From: Urophycis tenuis
Lineage: Eukaryota > Chordata > Actinopteri > Gadiformes > Phycidae
Length of the DNA stretch: 64,000 nucleotides
Assembly: GCA_036785325.1 (NCBI GenBank)
Contig: JAXIVH010000072.1
Location: forward strand, 643,501-707,500
Direction of reading: 5' to 3'
A program made the translations under genes and the position numbers. The stretch's first letter is position 1, and each line of letters begins with the position of its first letter. Below, piece after piece: positions 43,454 to 53,580 of the stretch. A model generated the notes under the pieces. The model saw only the letters and a program-made list of their open reading frames with translations, was not told where the DNA came from and did not search any database.

Positions 43454-45476
43454 TGTCCTCTAATTGTTGACAGAATTTTTGGGTGTGCTTTTATACCCAG
43501 TCATGTTATTGCAGACTTGTCGGTGTTGATTGTTCATCGGTGTTAATTGTTCACGTGTCTCGAATGTGCACATCACTCAATCAACTACTATTTTACACAT
43601 TCCGTTATTATGACAGTTTCCCAGCATTTAAATATTTTTATTTCTTATCTCTTATGTCCATCTACTGCGTAGAGGTTGTCTGCCATGTAATAAGAATTTC
43701 ATTGCTCTGACAAATTAAACATGATGCTTTGATCACCTCTAAGTGTTGCCAAAGGGTCAACTGTTGTAGAAATGTGCGTACGCCAGCTCAAGACTTGACG
43801 TGAGGCACACAAATTTATACGGTCATTTCAGTCTTGATATATCTGTACTTTGCCGTGAGAATGAACGTACACCATTTTTTTGTGCGTACGCAACGTTCGT
43901 ACATGAGGCCCCGGGACTTTTTCATTGAGGTGTGTCTCCCTGAATTGGTGGCAAAACACTTCACTTCAGACTAGGCCACCTGCCTCCCAAACATCAGCAG
44001 CCTGCAGCGTGCTCCAACAACTGCAGCCACCCCAAGTACCGAAGCAAAGAAAGCAGCCTGCAAGAAAAGGAGCACAGAAGAGAAAGAAGAGACAGTGGTG
44101 TCTCTGTGCTGGACCAGAGAAAGGTCAGATGGTGTGACAACCAGAACTGTCCAGTCCAGTGGTTTCACTTCCAGTGCGTGGGGCTTGTGGGCACCCCTCC
44201 TGCTGACACTCCTTGGTTTTGCCCCTCTTGTGCCAAGTAGACGTTGGCAATGACAATGCACTGGCCTCTTTTTTTACTGTTTACATTTTTCTTTTGCACT
44301 ACATGTTTTTTTGCACTACATATGTTTGCACTATTATATTTATATCTTGTACAATCTACCTTTCAATACAACTCAGGTAAAGCATGTAAATTAGTTTCAA
44401 GTCTTTATTTCTGTTACATTTACATTCAAGCATATATAATATACAAATATACATTTACACATTCAAGTGTTTCAAATAATGACACTTTCACACATGTTGG
44501 TAAGGGCACAACAAATGGTGACAATTTTGTCTAAAAAGGTTATATCCTCACCCTCACATAAGGCAGAACCATATGGATGGGTACAACTGTGTGCAAAATT
44601 CTGTACTTGTTGCGCACAAGACCAATCACTCTCTCCACATGAATTCTAAGGTGAGCTATGGCCCTGGTCTCCTCAACATCTTTTGCATCAAGCTGTGCAC
44701 GACCCCTTGTGAAAGCAGGGATCTTCACCTCAGCACACATCATACCCACACTTTCCCTGATGTTAAACCCTCGATCTGCTAACACAATGTCACCTGGCAA
44801 CAGGTTGTCTAGGACACCACAATTCTCTGTTAGGTGTTTGTCACTGGTGCGCCCACCCCATCCCTTTGAGACAAAAGAAATGAAACCCTGTGGGGTGATG
44901 ACAATGAGGTACTTCATAGTGTGGTTGTGCTTGTACTGGGAGAAAGTCTGTGCTTTTGCATGAAGATTAGATGGTCTTTCAATGAAAATTTCAAAACAAT
45001 CCACAATTGCAGCAAGATTCCTTCCAAATGATTCAATGAACTGGTGGGGCATACTATCCATCAAACTGTCTCTGCTTGGCCAGTGCACAGCTGGAGACAG
45101 GCGGGCATACAACACATCAACAATGTGTTGAAAAGCAACACCAACTGTTGTTCTGTGTACTCGAAACAGGTGGCTGAGGTGTTGAACAGGCAGGTCTAAC
45201 CTGAGTCGCATCAAAGTCAACAGGACGCACTGGAATGCTGTGAGCTTTCTCTTTCCTTGATGTACATATATATGGCAGGATGGTGATAAAGATTCCATAA
45301 AAAACAGCAAAGTTAGGAAGTCCTGTGTAGTACTTCACCTTGTCGTCATCACCCTTCAGAAAGCTTTCATCCATCCTGTATTCCTTAAGCTCCCTCTTTA
45401 GCCGTCTGTTCTCCTCCAACAGCGCGTTGATCACCCGTTGTCCCTTTGTGCAAAATTCACATTCTGCACCGGTCAT

Positions 45477-45632
45477 GACAGGCTGCTCGGCGTCCGGGTC
45501 CTCTGGCTGCTCGGCGTCCGGGTCCTCTGGCTGCTCGGCGTCCGGGTCCTCTGGCTGCTCAGCGTCCGGGTCCTCTGGCTGCTCGGCGTCCGGGTCCTCT
45601 GGCTGCTCGGCGTCCGGGTCCTCTGGCTGCGG
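45477..45632. repeat. 24-bp coding minisatellite (six units)
   Basis: The unit GGCTGCTCGGCGTCCGGGTC plus CTCT is repeated about six times and encodes AEQPEDPD on the minus strand within the THAP transposase. The plus-strand frame GCSASGSS is its shadow. Confidence 0.9.
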
Positions 45633-46065
45633 TGGTGGTGGCTGCTGCTCAGCTATCGCCTTACGCTTCAGGGCCCGCTGAAACCTTGCTCCATCAGTCA
45701 CCTGAACATTATTGTGGCTCAACAGCAAAGATGGCTGCCAATCAGGGTAATTCTCCAGCATTTCATATGATGGCCCACCTGAAGCAGAAAGTGTGAAAAT
45801 GTGTGAATTCCATGCATAATTGTGCTAATGTGTGAATTTCATGCATTCAGCTGGCAGACGCATTAAACGACCCATTAAATGACCTGAAATTATATGAAAA
45901 GACCATAACACAGGCCAGCTGGCATAGCAAGGGTGAATAATAAAAGGTGACAAGTGGTGGAGGGAAGTTAGCCAGGAGATGGCGATGGCATTTCAGCGAA
46001 ATCAACAAAGCACACAGGTACACAAAATACTCAGGTACATAAAGCACATAAGTCTCACATTCAAA

Positions 46066-46535
46066 TTAGATCTTTTTCATTATAATGTCCTTCACTTTGG
46101 AGATGGCCTTATTCCAGGTTTGAAGTGTTCGTGGGGTTGCACCATTAACTTTGGCAGATGAAAGCTCAAGAAAAAGAATGTCCAAAAGCGTATTCAACCA
46201 ATGATCAATTGATAGATCATGGGGTGGCATCCAGACCTGTACAATTATCTTCTTGGCTGCTGTTAAACCAGCAAGCCATATTTTCCTGGATGCTTCATTC
46301 ATACAAGTTAGAGAGTCATCAATAAGAAGGTGTAAAGCAGGGTCTATGGGAAGTTGTATACCAATCAGGACAGGTAAACAATCTAGTATTTTAATCCAGA
46401 AATCATATATTTTGGGACAGTCCGACATTACATGCATGAATGTCCCTATAGTATTCTGTGAACAAAAAGTACAAAATGGATGTGGTTCTAGGATAATAAA
46501 CATAATAATAAACATATATATCACAACACATTTTG
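46066..46535 (-). mobile_element. L1-type LINE 3' fragment in the transposase intron
   Basis: The frame PHPFCTFCSQNTIGTFMHVM followed by SDCPKIYDFWIKILDC, and LAGLTAAKKIIVQVWMPP, is the C-terminal zinc-finger-like region of L1/Tx1-type ORF2. Only this end is present. Confidence 0.7.
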
Positions 46536-47289
46536 AGAGCTTACCCGAATGAAAATGCCGAGAACACACTCTCATATGCTTGCTCATTCTGTCGAAAGTG
46601 ATGTCCCGTCTTCTCACCGCAGCTACCCAGGCCATCCGACGTCTCTTAGTTAGCTCAGCAACCTGTTCTCCGTACAGCTTTTTCCATTCAGGGAACCGAA
46701 AAAAACGGACCCCAGTCCTGTTCCCTTCTTTATCGATCCCTCTGCTGTTGCAGTTCTTCACGCAGCAGGCTGTCATCTCTAATCTTGTTTCTTTGTATCG
46801 AAGTGTACTGCAGTGATCATGAACTCCTCTCCTTAAAGCCTAAAAGCACAAAATGACCCCAAAATGGCGCCAAAGGGGCGGAGGCTAAGCGTGGTCTAAA
46901 GCCGCGACGACAACTCCTCACTCCCTATTCACTGCAGTTATTACACCACTCGGCTGTCAAAATACCTCTCACCAAGAGAGGTCTCGCGCCCCCCCTGAGC
47001 TCTCTGGCTCCCCCCAGGTTGGGAAACATTGCAATAGAGCACCTGTGGGGCATGGTGGAAAGGGGGATTCACATTATGGATGTGCAGCTAACAGTTAATC
47101 AACAAACTTCACTTTTTCTAGTTACACCCTACAACCTTGACCTATTACTTTTGATCCCTTCATGACGTTTTAATCACAATAAACATGAATGGATAATCCA
47201 GTGTCTGGGTGCCATTTTACAATCACAGGCAATTTTTGCAATCAAAGGATTGGAGCTAAGAGAGGGTTTCACATTAAATGGGTCAATTG

Positions 47290-47806
47290 CAAGCGGCAAC
47301 ATTCCATGCTGAAAAATGAAGCCCATGCGGAAGTGCAAAAACTTGCAGTTCCTCGACTGGCCGCTTGAGGCTGGCTGCAGAAGGGAGTCAACTCCCATAG
47401 ACACCCATGTTAAAATGTCCAACTTTACAGCCAAAATAAACATGTTTACAGCCTGGTTCAAAAAACGGTTTTGGTGTCTTTCAGTAGTGTTCGAGTCCAT
47501 GACAACTGTGAGGGGGGTGAATTTTTTTAGAATCCATTATTTTAATGCACAGAGAAGGATTTATTTTATGAATAATTAAGGGCGTGGTCAACTTGATTGG
47601 CAGCTGTCCTATGTCATCACGGCATGACCTTCACGGATTCGAGGCTTTGATTGGTCTGGCCGGAGGTAGGCGGGCTTAGAACACAGACTGAAATTTCCAA
47701 GATGGCGGCGCCCAGAAGCTCAATTTTAGGCTTCATCTCCGCTGTTAAGAAGTCTATGGGTGACGTCACGGAGGGTTTGTCCATATATATATATACACAG
47801 TCTATG
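47290..47806. mobile_element. hAT-type MITE copy 2 (8-bp TSD GTCAATTG)
   Basis: The 517-bp element is flanked by GTCAATTG at 47282-47289 and 47807-47814. The left duplication copy at about 33905 shows the empty site (GGGTCAATCGCC), which confirms both the element borders and the target duplication. Confidence 0.92.
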
Positions 47807-48191
47807 GTCAATTGCCTTCAAACAAAACACAAGCCATCTTGTGGCTGTATGGTGCAATTACAATTGTTTGGCTTGGTATCAATTATATTCACCCTGACCT
47901 TTCAGGGGTCAAATGTACAAATTCTACAATGGGTTCTAGAGCTCATCACGTTTGTCATTTTTGCATTGGATTTATTTATTTCCTAACCAACTTCTACTAA
48001 AACCGCTCTATCCTTGCTCTACTTTACATTATCATCAACTACTGACCAGGGTACTCATCAGATGTTGTGCTATGGCACTATAGTACTATAGGGCTACCAA
48101 CTGATGATGGGCTAGGTGGTATTCACTGTAAGATTTATTATTATTTACTGTTTATTTCAAGCGGAAATTAAATCTTCCACTTAAGCTATGT

Positions 48192-48220
48192 CTGTTTTAT
48201 TAACTTAGTTAATAAAACAG
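48192..48220. repeat. Perfect palindrome, 14-bp arms, with ancestral state in the other copy
   Basis: CTGTTTTATTAACT, T, then the exact reverse complement. The corresponding place in the left copy (about 34290-34312) reads TTTGTTTTATTAACTTTTAC followed by CCAG, without the second arm. Confidence 0.92.
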
Positions 48221-48627
48221 TAGTAACATGGATTATTTCGCTTGCGCAACAATCTGACAAGTGTTATCATTTGATGCCAGTATTTGGTACTTATTATAGC
48301 CCATGTAGTTGTGGAGATATACTCTAACTTATTTTTTTAATACAATGATGTAGAGGCTAAAACCACAATGTAACTACTGCAGCAATGTCTCAGTACATGA
48401 CACTATCTGCAGAAATTGACTTTAGCCAGGACAAAGTTGAATACTACACAACGGTTAAAATAGGACCAGGGGTGTGGTGTGTTGTAAGACTCTTCCACTC
48501 ACCAATGGAAGAGTCCTCAACTAGTCTGGGGCAAGATTTTGTACATCATAATCATTTTCTGATAAATCATAAATGTATCAACATCTACAGCTAGTCTGTT
48601 GACCTGCTGACTAATATCTGTCCTCAG

Positions 48628-49385
48628 AAAACTACTGGACAATGCAAGGGAGTCAAAGGAGATGTGGAGCGAAGAGGAGTTTCTGTTTGCGTCTGATAAA
48701 GGTAACGATGGAACACTGCCAAACGTGGCAGGTGCGCAAACAAACTCCCTTTCAGTGGTGCACGTAACCTATGGTGGCAGCCTCTGTGGGCTGTGCTGGT
48801 GACAGCAGTACCTAGAAGTTTAGTTAAACTATCAGCTATCATTAAATCAGTGCTGTAGTTGTCTTAGGACGCCAGGGAACACCACTTTTTGGGTTCTCCC
48901 TGTGCTACTTGGCAACAAAAATAAAATCATTCACTTGATATTTGTTCAGGCTTTCATTTTGGATTGCTATAAAGCACTGCTGAAGGTGTCTGTGCCATGT
49001 GAAGCTAATGTAGTTTTTACTGCATAAGCATTTCCCTCACCACTGTGTCTCTCAACCCAAGTCCTCAATGTTGTGGTCCCAGTCCAGTGGTAATGTCTTC
49101 TCAATCAACTCCTTCTTTATACTTAAACAGGGCAGAAAATCAGCACATATTCAGGTTCAAGCAACGGCAAAAAGGTAAGTCAACTTGAATGTTTTTTGTT
49201 TTTTATTACAATTTGAATCAGCCCTAAATCCATTGCTTGTTTTTCAGCCATGGTCTGAGGAGGAGAGCAACATTTTGAAAGAAGCGGTAGCCAGATTTGG
49301 CGAGGGCAATTGGGCCAAAATTATGGCAAAATACAAGTTCAAAGACCGAACAAATGTCAATCTAAAGGACAGATGGAGACTATGA
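48628..49385 (+). pseudogene. terf2 exons 9-11 duplicate, frameshifted
   Basis: The exon equivalents are 48628-48701, 49131-49174 and 49248-49385, with intact splice sites. A single-base deletion (GGAGGAC to GGAGAC) converts the end of the Myb domain to DRWRL and a stop, removing the last residues of the recognition region. It could still be spliced onto terf2 if transcription reads through the first poly(A) site. Confidence 0.92.
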
Positions 49386-49622
49386 AAAGGCTGAAGTTTG
49401 TGTGAATGGACAAGGACACTGTAAAGAGGGTTTGTGTTTGGTTTTTAAGCGGTTCATGCTGCAGGATATTTAACCTGTGACTTTCATTCTGAGGACAAAA
49501 ATTCATATTATTTTTCTCATTAAGGAAGAGTTCCGAAGCATCGTTACCAAGTTCTGATGGCACTTGTTGGGAAATGAGGGCCTGTGAAGCAGGTCCATGG
49601 AGGGAGAGAATGGAGACAATTG

Positions 49623-51726
49623 TTATGTCAGTGTATCCTCGTTCCTGATGAACTCTCCTATGTCCGCCTGGTGGAACACCACGATGGACATGGGGTCTAT
49701 CCGCCGACACTCCTGTGTCGTCTTTGCTGCTACGCCAAAGCCCTGTGGGGGGAAAACACTCTGCTAAAACTATCAGTTAAGATACTATGGCCTCATTTTG
49801 TGATGTAATAAAATTATGAAGGAAAAAGTACCAAGTTTCCGTTATGTGTGTGCGTGTCCTACTTGGCTGCCAACATTTTCTGGTTAAACATCTTTCATAA
49901 AGCTACCCATGTTTAACAATGTGTCACACTGCAATGAATCCATGAATTAATTTTTATGCTCCAGCCAACACACCTATTAAGTAGTGAGTGGACCGAGAAC
50001 TGGATCCAATTTATTTGACGGCCGACTGATCATGCATGCCCACCACACCTTGTTCCTAGGCTCTCATAATGGACACCTGACATGGGAGGCTATACATTAG
50101 CACTATTTGCAAGCCAGAGTTCAGTTAAATATGTTTAGCGGTGAGAGGTTGGCACTCCTGAGAATGCTTCACAAAGACGTATCAGTTACAGTTTAGATTG
50201 TACAAAAGGCATTGGAAGTCTTTGTAAAAACATCTCCATATTCTCATGGTTGTTATTCTTGCTTCTGGGACTCAATTGGTGTACAGCACTCATGGGAATT
50301 AAGGGTGGAAATTGTTGCGGGAGACAAGGATGAAGCTACAAGTCTTGACCTAGGCCTACGTCTCCCGGAAACGTAACAGGCATAATGCATAGCTTAACAC
50401 TTCTATAGCTTGCAATACCTTGGATCCGGTTCAGGCAACATGTTGGCTGGAGCTTTTCCGTTTATTTATTTTTAATCATGAAAGCTAAAAGTCTTCACAC
50501 TGTAGCATAACTTACCAGGGGAACGTCTGCCATAGAGTAGACCACTACGCCCTGGTACTGATTGGTGTTCTCCGTAATCCTCCCGAGTCCGGACTTTAAC
50601 ACATGGTTTCCATAGAGGAAAGACTGCTCCGTTCCGGGTTTTACCCACACCTTGAACTAAATACACAGGAAAAATTAATACTGATCTAGACTTGGAAACA
50701 ATCTAAATATACAGGTATTTTGTTGATGAATAAGAATGCTTGGACCAAGATGATATAGATTTGGACGAGCCCAAAACAATTACTGGTGGTTGGCAGGAAA
50801 ATTAGTATGGATAAAAATTATATACCAAGCTGATGCACGTTTTTGACAAATCAACTAAAAACCTATTTTGCTGTACAAATGGATACAAAATACTGCCACC
50901 AAGTTGATAGATTTTGACCCCTGAACCAATTGCTTTCCTTTGACACTGATGAACGTTTTAGGCGTTTAGGTTTCTATGATAAACGTAATACATTAAGGCC
51001 CAATGTCAATGATCAATCCCCTTGCCCCTTCCCCTACGTCTTGGCCCTTGAAACAGAGTGCCTTTACCCCTTGGTTTCAAGTAAGCTCCCGATCTTACTT
51101 GGTTTTAAGGGGCATCTACCCCTCGATCGAAATGAGAATTGAGATAGCCCTTCGTCTCACGTGCACGCGCAAAACTAAGGGGAAGGGGTAAAATAGAGAA
51201 TGGAGATTGGGCCTTTAACATAACTGGTTCATAAATACCTTTGCATAAGGTGCGAGGAAATCCAAAGCTGTGATGTGCAGACGAAATTTTCCAGTCTTCG
51301 TAAATTTACCAAAGCAGGTGCCGACAGAGACCAGCTTGTCGCGGGCCACGTTTGTAGCCAATTTAAGGATTTTCTCACTGTTAAGGTTTAGATGAAACAA
51401 CAATAACGAAGGGTACGACTTAACAGTTAAACCAATGTGTGTAGCAGTAGCAATTGATTGAACAGTACATGTTTACCTCATATAGTATACACGGTCGTTG
51501 TGTAGCCTGAAACAGTAAACACCATCAGGCCGATCTACAAGGAGTTTGATGTTTTCACCGATGCTGTTGAATAGAGGGATGCATTTAAAACACTGCGAGC
51601 GATGGAGCTACATGTTAGACTTTCTCAATTGCATGTCACATTTTAAGGGATAAACTATAAAGTTACTTACTATTTAGAAAGTTTTTCAAACATAGTTTTT
51701 GTTTCTTCATCCGTCAACGGCCTCAT
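49623..51726 (-). CDS. nip7: NIP7 60S ribosome biogenesis factor, complete, 5 exons
   Basis: NIP7 is a nucleolar RNA-binding protein needed for pre-rRNA processing and 60S (and in humans 40S-linked) ribosome assembly. Exons on the minus strand: 51726-51671, 51563-51477, 51377-51239, 50656-50516, 49742-49623. Phases join exactly and give 180 residues, the human length. Recognisable blocks are MRPLTDEETKTMFEKLSKY, IGENIKLLVDRPDG, KLVSVGTCFGKFTKTGKFRL, HITALDFLAPYAK, EQSFLYGNHVLKSGLGRITE (start of the PUA domain) and MSIVVFHQADIGEFIRNEDT. It converges with terf2 and is head-to-head with cdc42se2. The last exon lies in the right segmental duplication copy. Confidence 0.97.
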
Positions 51727-52281
51727 GTTGATTTCCAATAGTTGTAACGCGATAAGTGAACGTCTCTTCGCATGTGGTCATTTAAACACGTGGTCCACAC
51801 GGAAGTTGTGTCATACACTATGCTGCGTTCAAATCACCGGTGGTTGAAGTTACACAATTGAGGATGCAAAGTTCAAATAACGCTAGATGACTTGTTTTAA
51901 TTTTTTTCTTGCTTTTGTTTTGCTAGCAATACATTTGAATTGGTTGAAGAATGACTACACAAATGTCCCTAAGGGTTACATAAATAACATTACAGCTGAC
52001 CCCAAATTGTGTTGCAAATCTATAGCTTTTTGGTGTTTTCCTCTTTGTAAATATAGATGGGAAGGTATTACAAAATAACTTTTCGGATAAATCCCTGTCA
52101 TTATAATCGATGTATAAAATGTGTAAGTCACCTACAGTATCGAATGCAGCGTAATGACGACACAAACGCGATGGCGCGATGACGTAACGTAATCAGCTTC
52201 CGGAACTCTCGCGGAGTCGGTTTGTTAGCTTTCAGCGCGAGTCGTTTTACTTTTTTCGGTGAAATTTACTGCGATATTCTG
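51727..52281. promoter_or_regulatory. Shared nip7/cdc42se2 promoter and cdc42se2 5'UTR exon
   Basis: About 550 bp separate the nip7 ATG (minus) from the end of the first cdc42se2 exon, whose donor GTACGT is at 52282. The region contains TGACGTAA (CRE/ATF-like, 52180-52187), CTTCCGG (ETS-like, 52197-52203) and CTCTCGCGG (close to the TCTCGCGAGA housekeeping element). These are typical of TATA-less bidirectional housekeeping promoters. Sites are read from sequence; activity is inferred. Confidence 0.6.
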
Positions 52282-53580
52282 GTACGTTCTCTATGTCTTT
52301 ACACTGCAAGCCAAACATTGAAAGCCTCACAAAAACATATTCCCTCTTGTACGAATATGTTAATTAAACATGTTATACCTATTAGTTATGCTGTAACGCT
52401 CAAATCAGTTTCGAAAATGAGCTAGGTGCAAAGCTAACGCTAACACCGTTTCCATTATGTCAGGTAGGTTTGCTAGCTTGTATGCTAACCTATTTCGCTA
52501 AAATGCTATTGCTAACGTTTCTACTGTGTTGTACGGTAGAGGTTATATTGTAGTAACTGAATAAATATGCAGTGGAGAGAAAGTGATTGTAATCGATTTG
52601 TTTGAAATGTGAATTGGTTACGGACACTGCTTTGTTGGTAAATAGCGGTTATGTCACAGATTTAACACCCAATCTTTCATTCTTAAGGTCAGTACACACC
52701 CCAGCTGGAACTCTACGGGGACTTCCAAGTTTTTCTGTGTGGGACTGAAACCACTTACTTTAGTCAGACTTGGAAAGAATAACTTGGCCGAGAGTTTAAA
52801 TCAATACATAACCTCAAAATGAACGTATTAGGCTTTACTTACTCGCACGTTTGAAGTATGTGCGTCTGTTGCCGTGTAACCTTCCATGTCAGTTCAGTAA
52901 TCTCTGTCTCCGTGTACTGCCTTTTTAATATGTATTCATGTGGTTCAACGAGGTATAGTGAAGAGGGCCAACAATGCATTTGAATGATGTATACAATGTA
53001 AGAAAATGCCACTTATAGGACTTACATCAGAATGCATCATGGGATTTTTGTGTTGATACTGTGCCATTTTTGGAAAATGCCAAGTACATATAAATATTCC
53101 GCAACCTAGGCTCATCAAAAGTTTAATTTGCCACATCTTGCATGAGAGGCTGAAGCAGTTTCAAACACAACAATGTCGCCCTATATTGACAAATAATTTC
53201 AGGATTATGCTGCCATTCATTCACTCTTCAGTCATAAGGCAGTCATTCCGATGTGACATCGTGATCGACAAGCCCTTGTACTAGCATTTTAGGCGTTCTA
53301 ACTCCCCTCAGACAGTTAGTTCTGAAAATGCTGGAAGTTAAGAGACAGTCAGCAGTAAGAGCAGCTCAGAGGTTCCTTCCTCTAGAAGATGTCTCACCAC
53401 TGTCACCACAGGGAGGATCAGCACCCACACAACACTTCACCATGATTTACCACACAATGTTCCAAACTTAAACAATCAAACAAAAACCACCTATTATCAG
53501 GAGTGGCCGTGGTGCCTTTAGTAATGACTTCTTGTTATGAATAATCAACTGTTTTATTGTGTGAATCTTTTGTTTGACAG
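52282..53580 (+). other. cdc42se2 intron 1
   Basis: It runs from donor GTACGT to acceptor TTTGACAG. No repeat element or RNA gene was recognised. Confidence 0.55.

Larger units (their letters stand above)
41812..43911. mobile_element. Harbinger (PIF) transposon, copy 2
   Basis: The ends GGGCCTCATGTAC and inverse match copy 1; overall identity by eye is about 97%. The flanking CAG and CGG with host codons GCC CGG GAC indicate a 3-bp CNG target inside the YqaJ-PHD gene. It encodes the same SANT-like protein at 42090-42425 (plus) and transposase pieces at 42939-43453 (minus, with the fuller start RRERVFRDRNDPLEIVDNW) and 42550-42330 (minus, C-terminal remnant). Like copy 1 it lacks the middle of the transposase, so both copies derive from one deleted ancestor. 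Confidence 0.87.
40595..44240 (+). pseudogene. ISL2EU-like SWIM / YqaJ exonuclease / PHD protein, split by Harbinger
   Basis: After a TTTCACAG acceptor the frame gives a SWIM zinc finger (CTCMAGVAESCTHVGALLF), then a YqaJ (lambda-exonuclease-like) domain with GIKQEERARQEY and the catalytic pair GASPDAIVNC and CIEIKCPAKYKD (Asp ... Glu-x-Lys). After the Harbinger insert (41812-43911) it resumes as DFFIEVCLPELVAKHFT and ends with a PHD finger (CPVQWFHFQCVGLVGTPPAD, FCPSCAK, stop at 44240). Frameshifts occur near 41050-41110, 41230-41260 and 44135. Upstream exons were not found. Such proteins accompany ISL2EU-class transposases. Confidence 0.75.
44540..46776 (-). pseudogene. ISL2EU-like THAP / DDE transposase, two exons, one frameshift
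   Basis: Exon 1 (46776-46545) encodes a THAP zinc finger (MTACCVKNCNSRG ... VCSRHFHSG). It ends at a GTAAGC donor; exon 2 starts at 45778 after CTTCAG (PSYEMLENYPDWQPSLLLSH). A spacer of six AEQPEDPD octapeptides precedes a DDE_Tnp_4 domain with AIVDCFEIFIERP, GDIVLADRGFNIRE and HVERVIGLVRNKYRIL as the three acidic motifs. One frameshift near 45310 breaks the frame. It is convergent with the YqaJ gene, as expected for a two-gene transposon. The intron carries an L1 fragment. Confidence 0.8.
37207..47031. mobile_element. Composite hAT transposon, 9.8 kb, perfect 8-bp TSD
   Basis: The left end CAGTGGTTCCCAACCTTTTT and right end (reverse complement CAATGTTTCCCAACCTGGGG) are inverted. The flanking CAATAGAG at 37199-37206 and 47032-47039 is a perfect 8-bp target duplication inside a Tc1-like relic. 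Its own BED-type transposase fragments lie at 37750-38480 and 39353-39490. The rest is later cargo: a MITE, other MITE fragments, an ISL2EU-like transposon, a Harbinger copy and an L1 fragment. Confidence 0.88.
47150..50350. repeat. Segmental duplication, right copy
   Basis: Paralogue of 33797-36441. Its terf2 exons 9-11 are non-functional relics, whereas its nip7 last exon is the intact working one. It includes a MITE (47290-47806) absent from the left copy, and a 14-bp hairpin substitution at 48192-48220. Confidence 0.93.

Noticed and set aside
45340..45770. Plus-strand GCSASGSS-repeat protein
   Set aside because: It is the antisense shadow of the AEQPEDPD repeat in the transposase.
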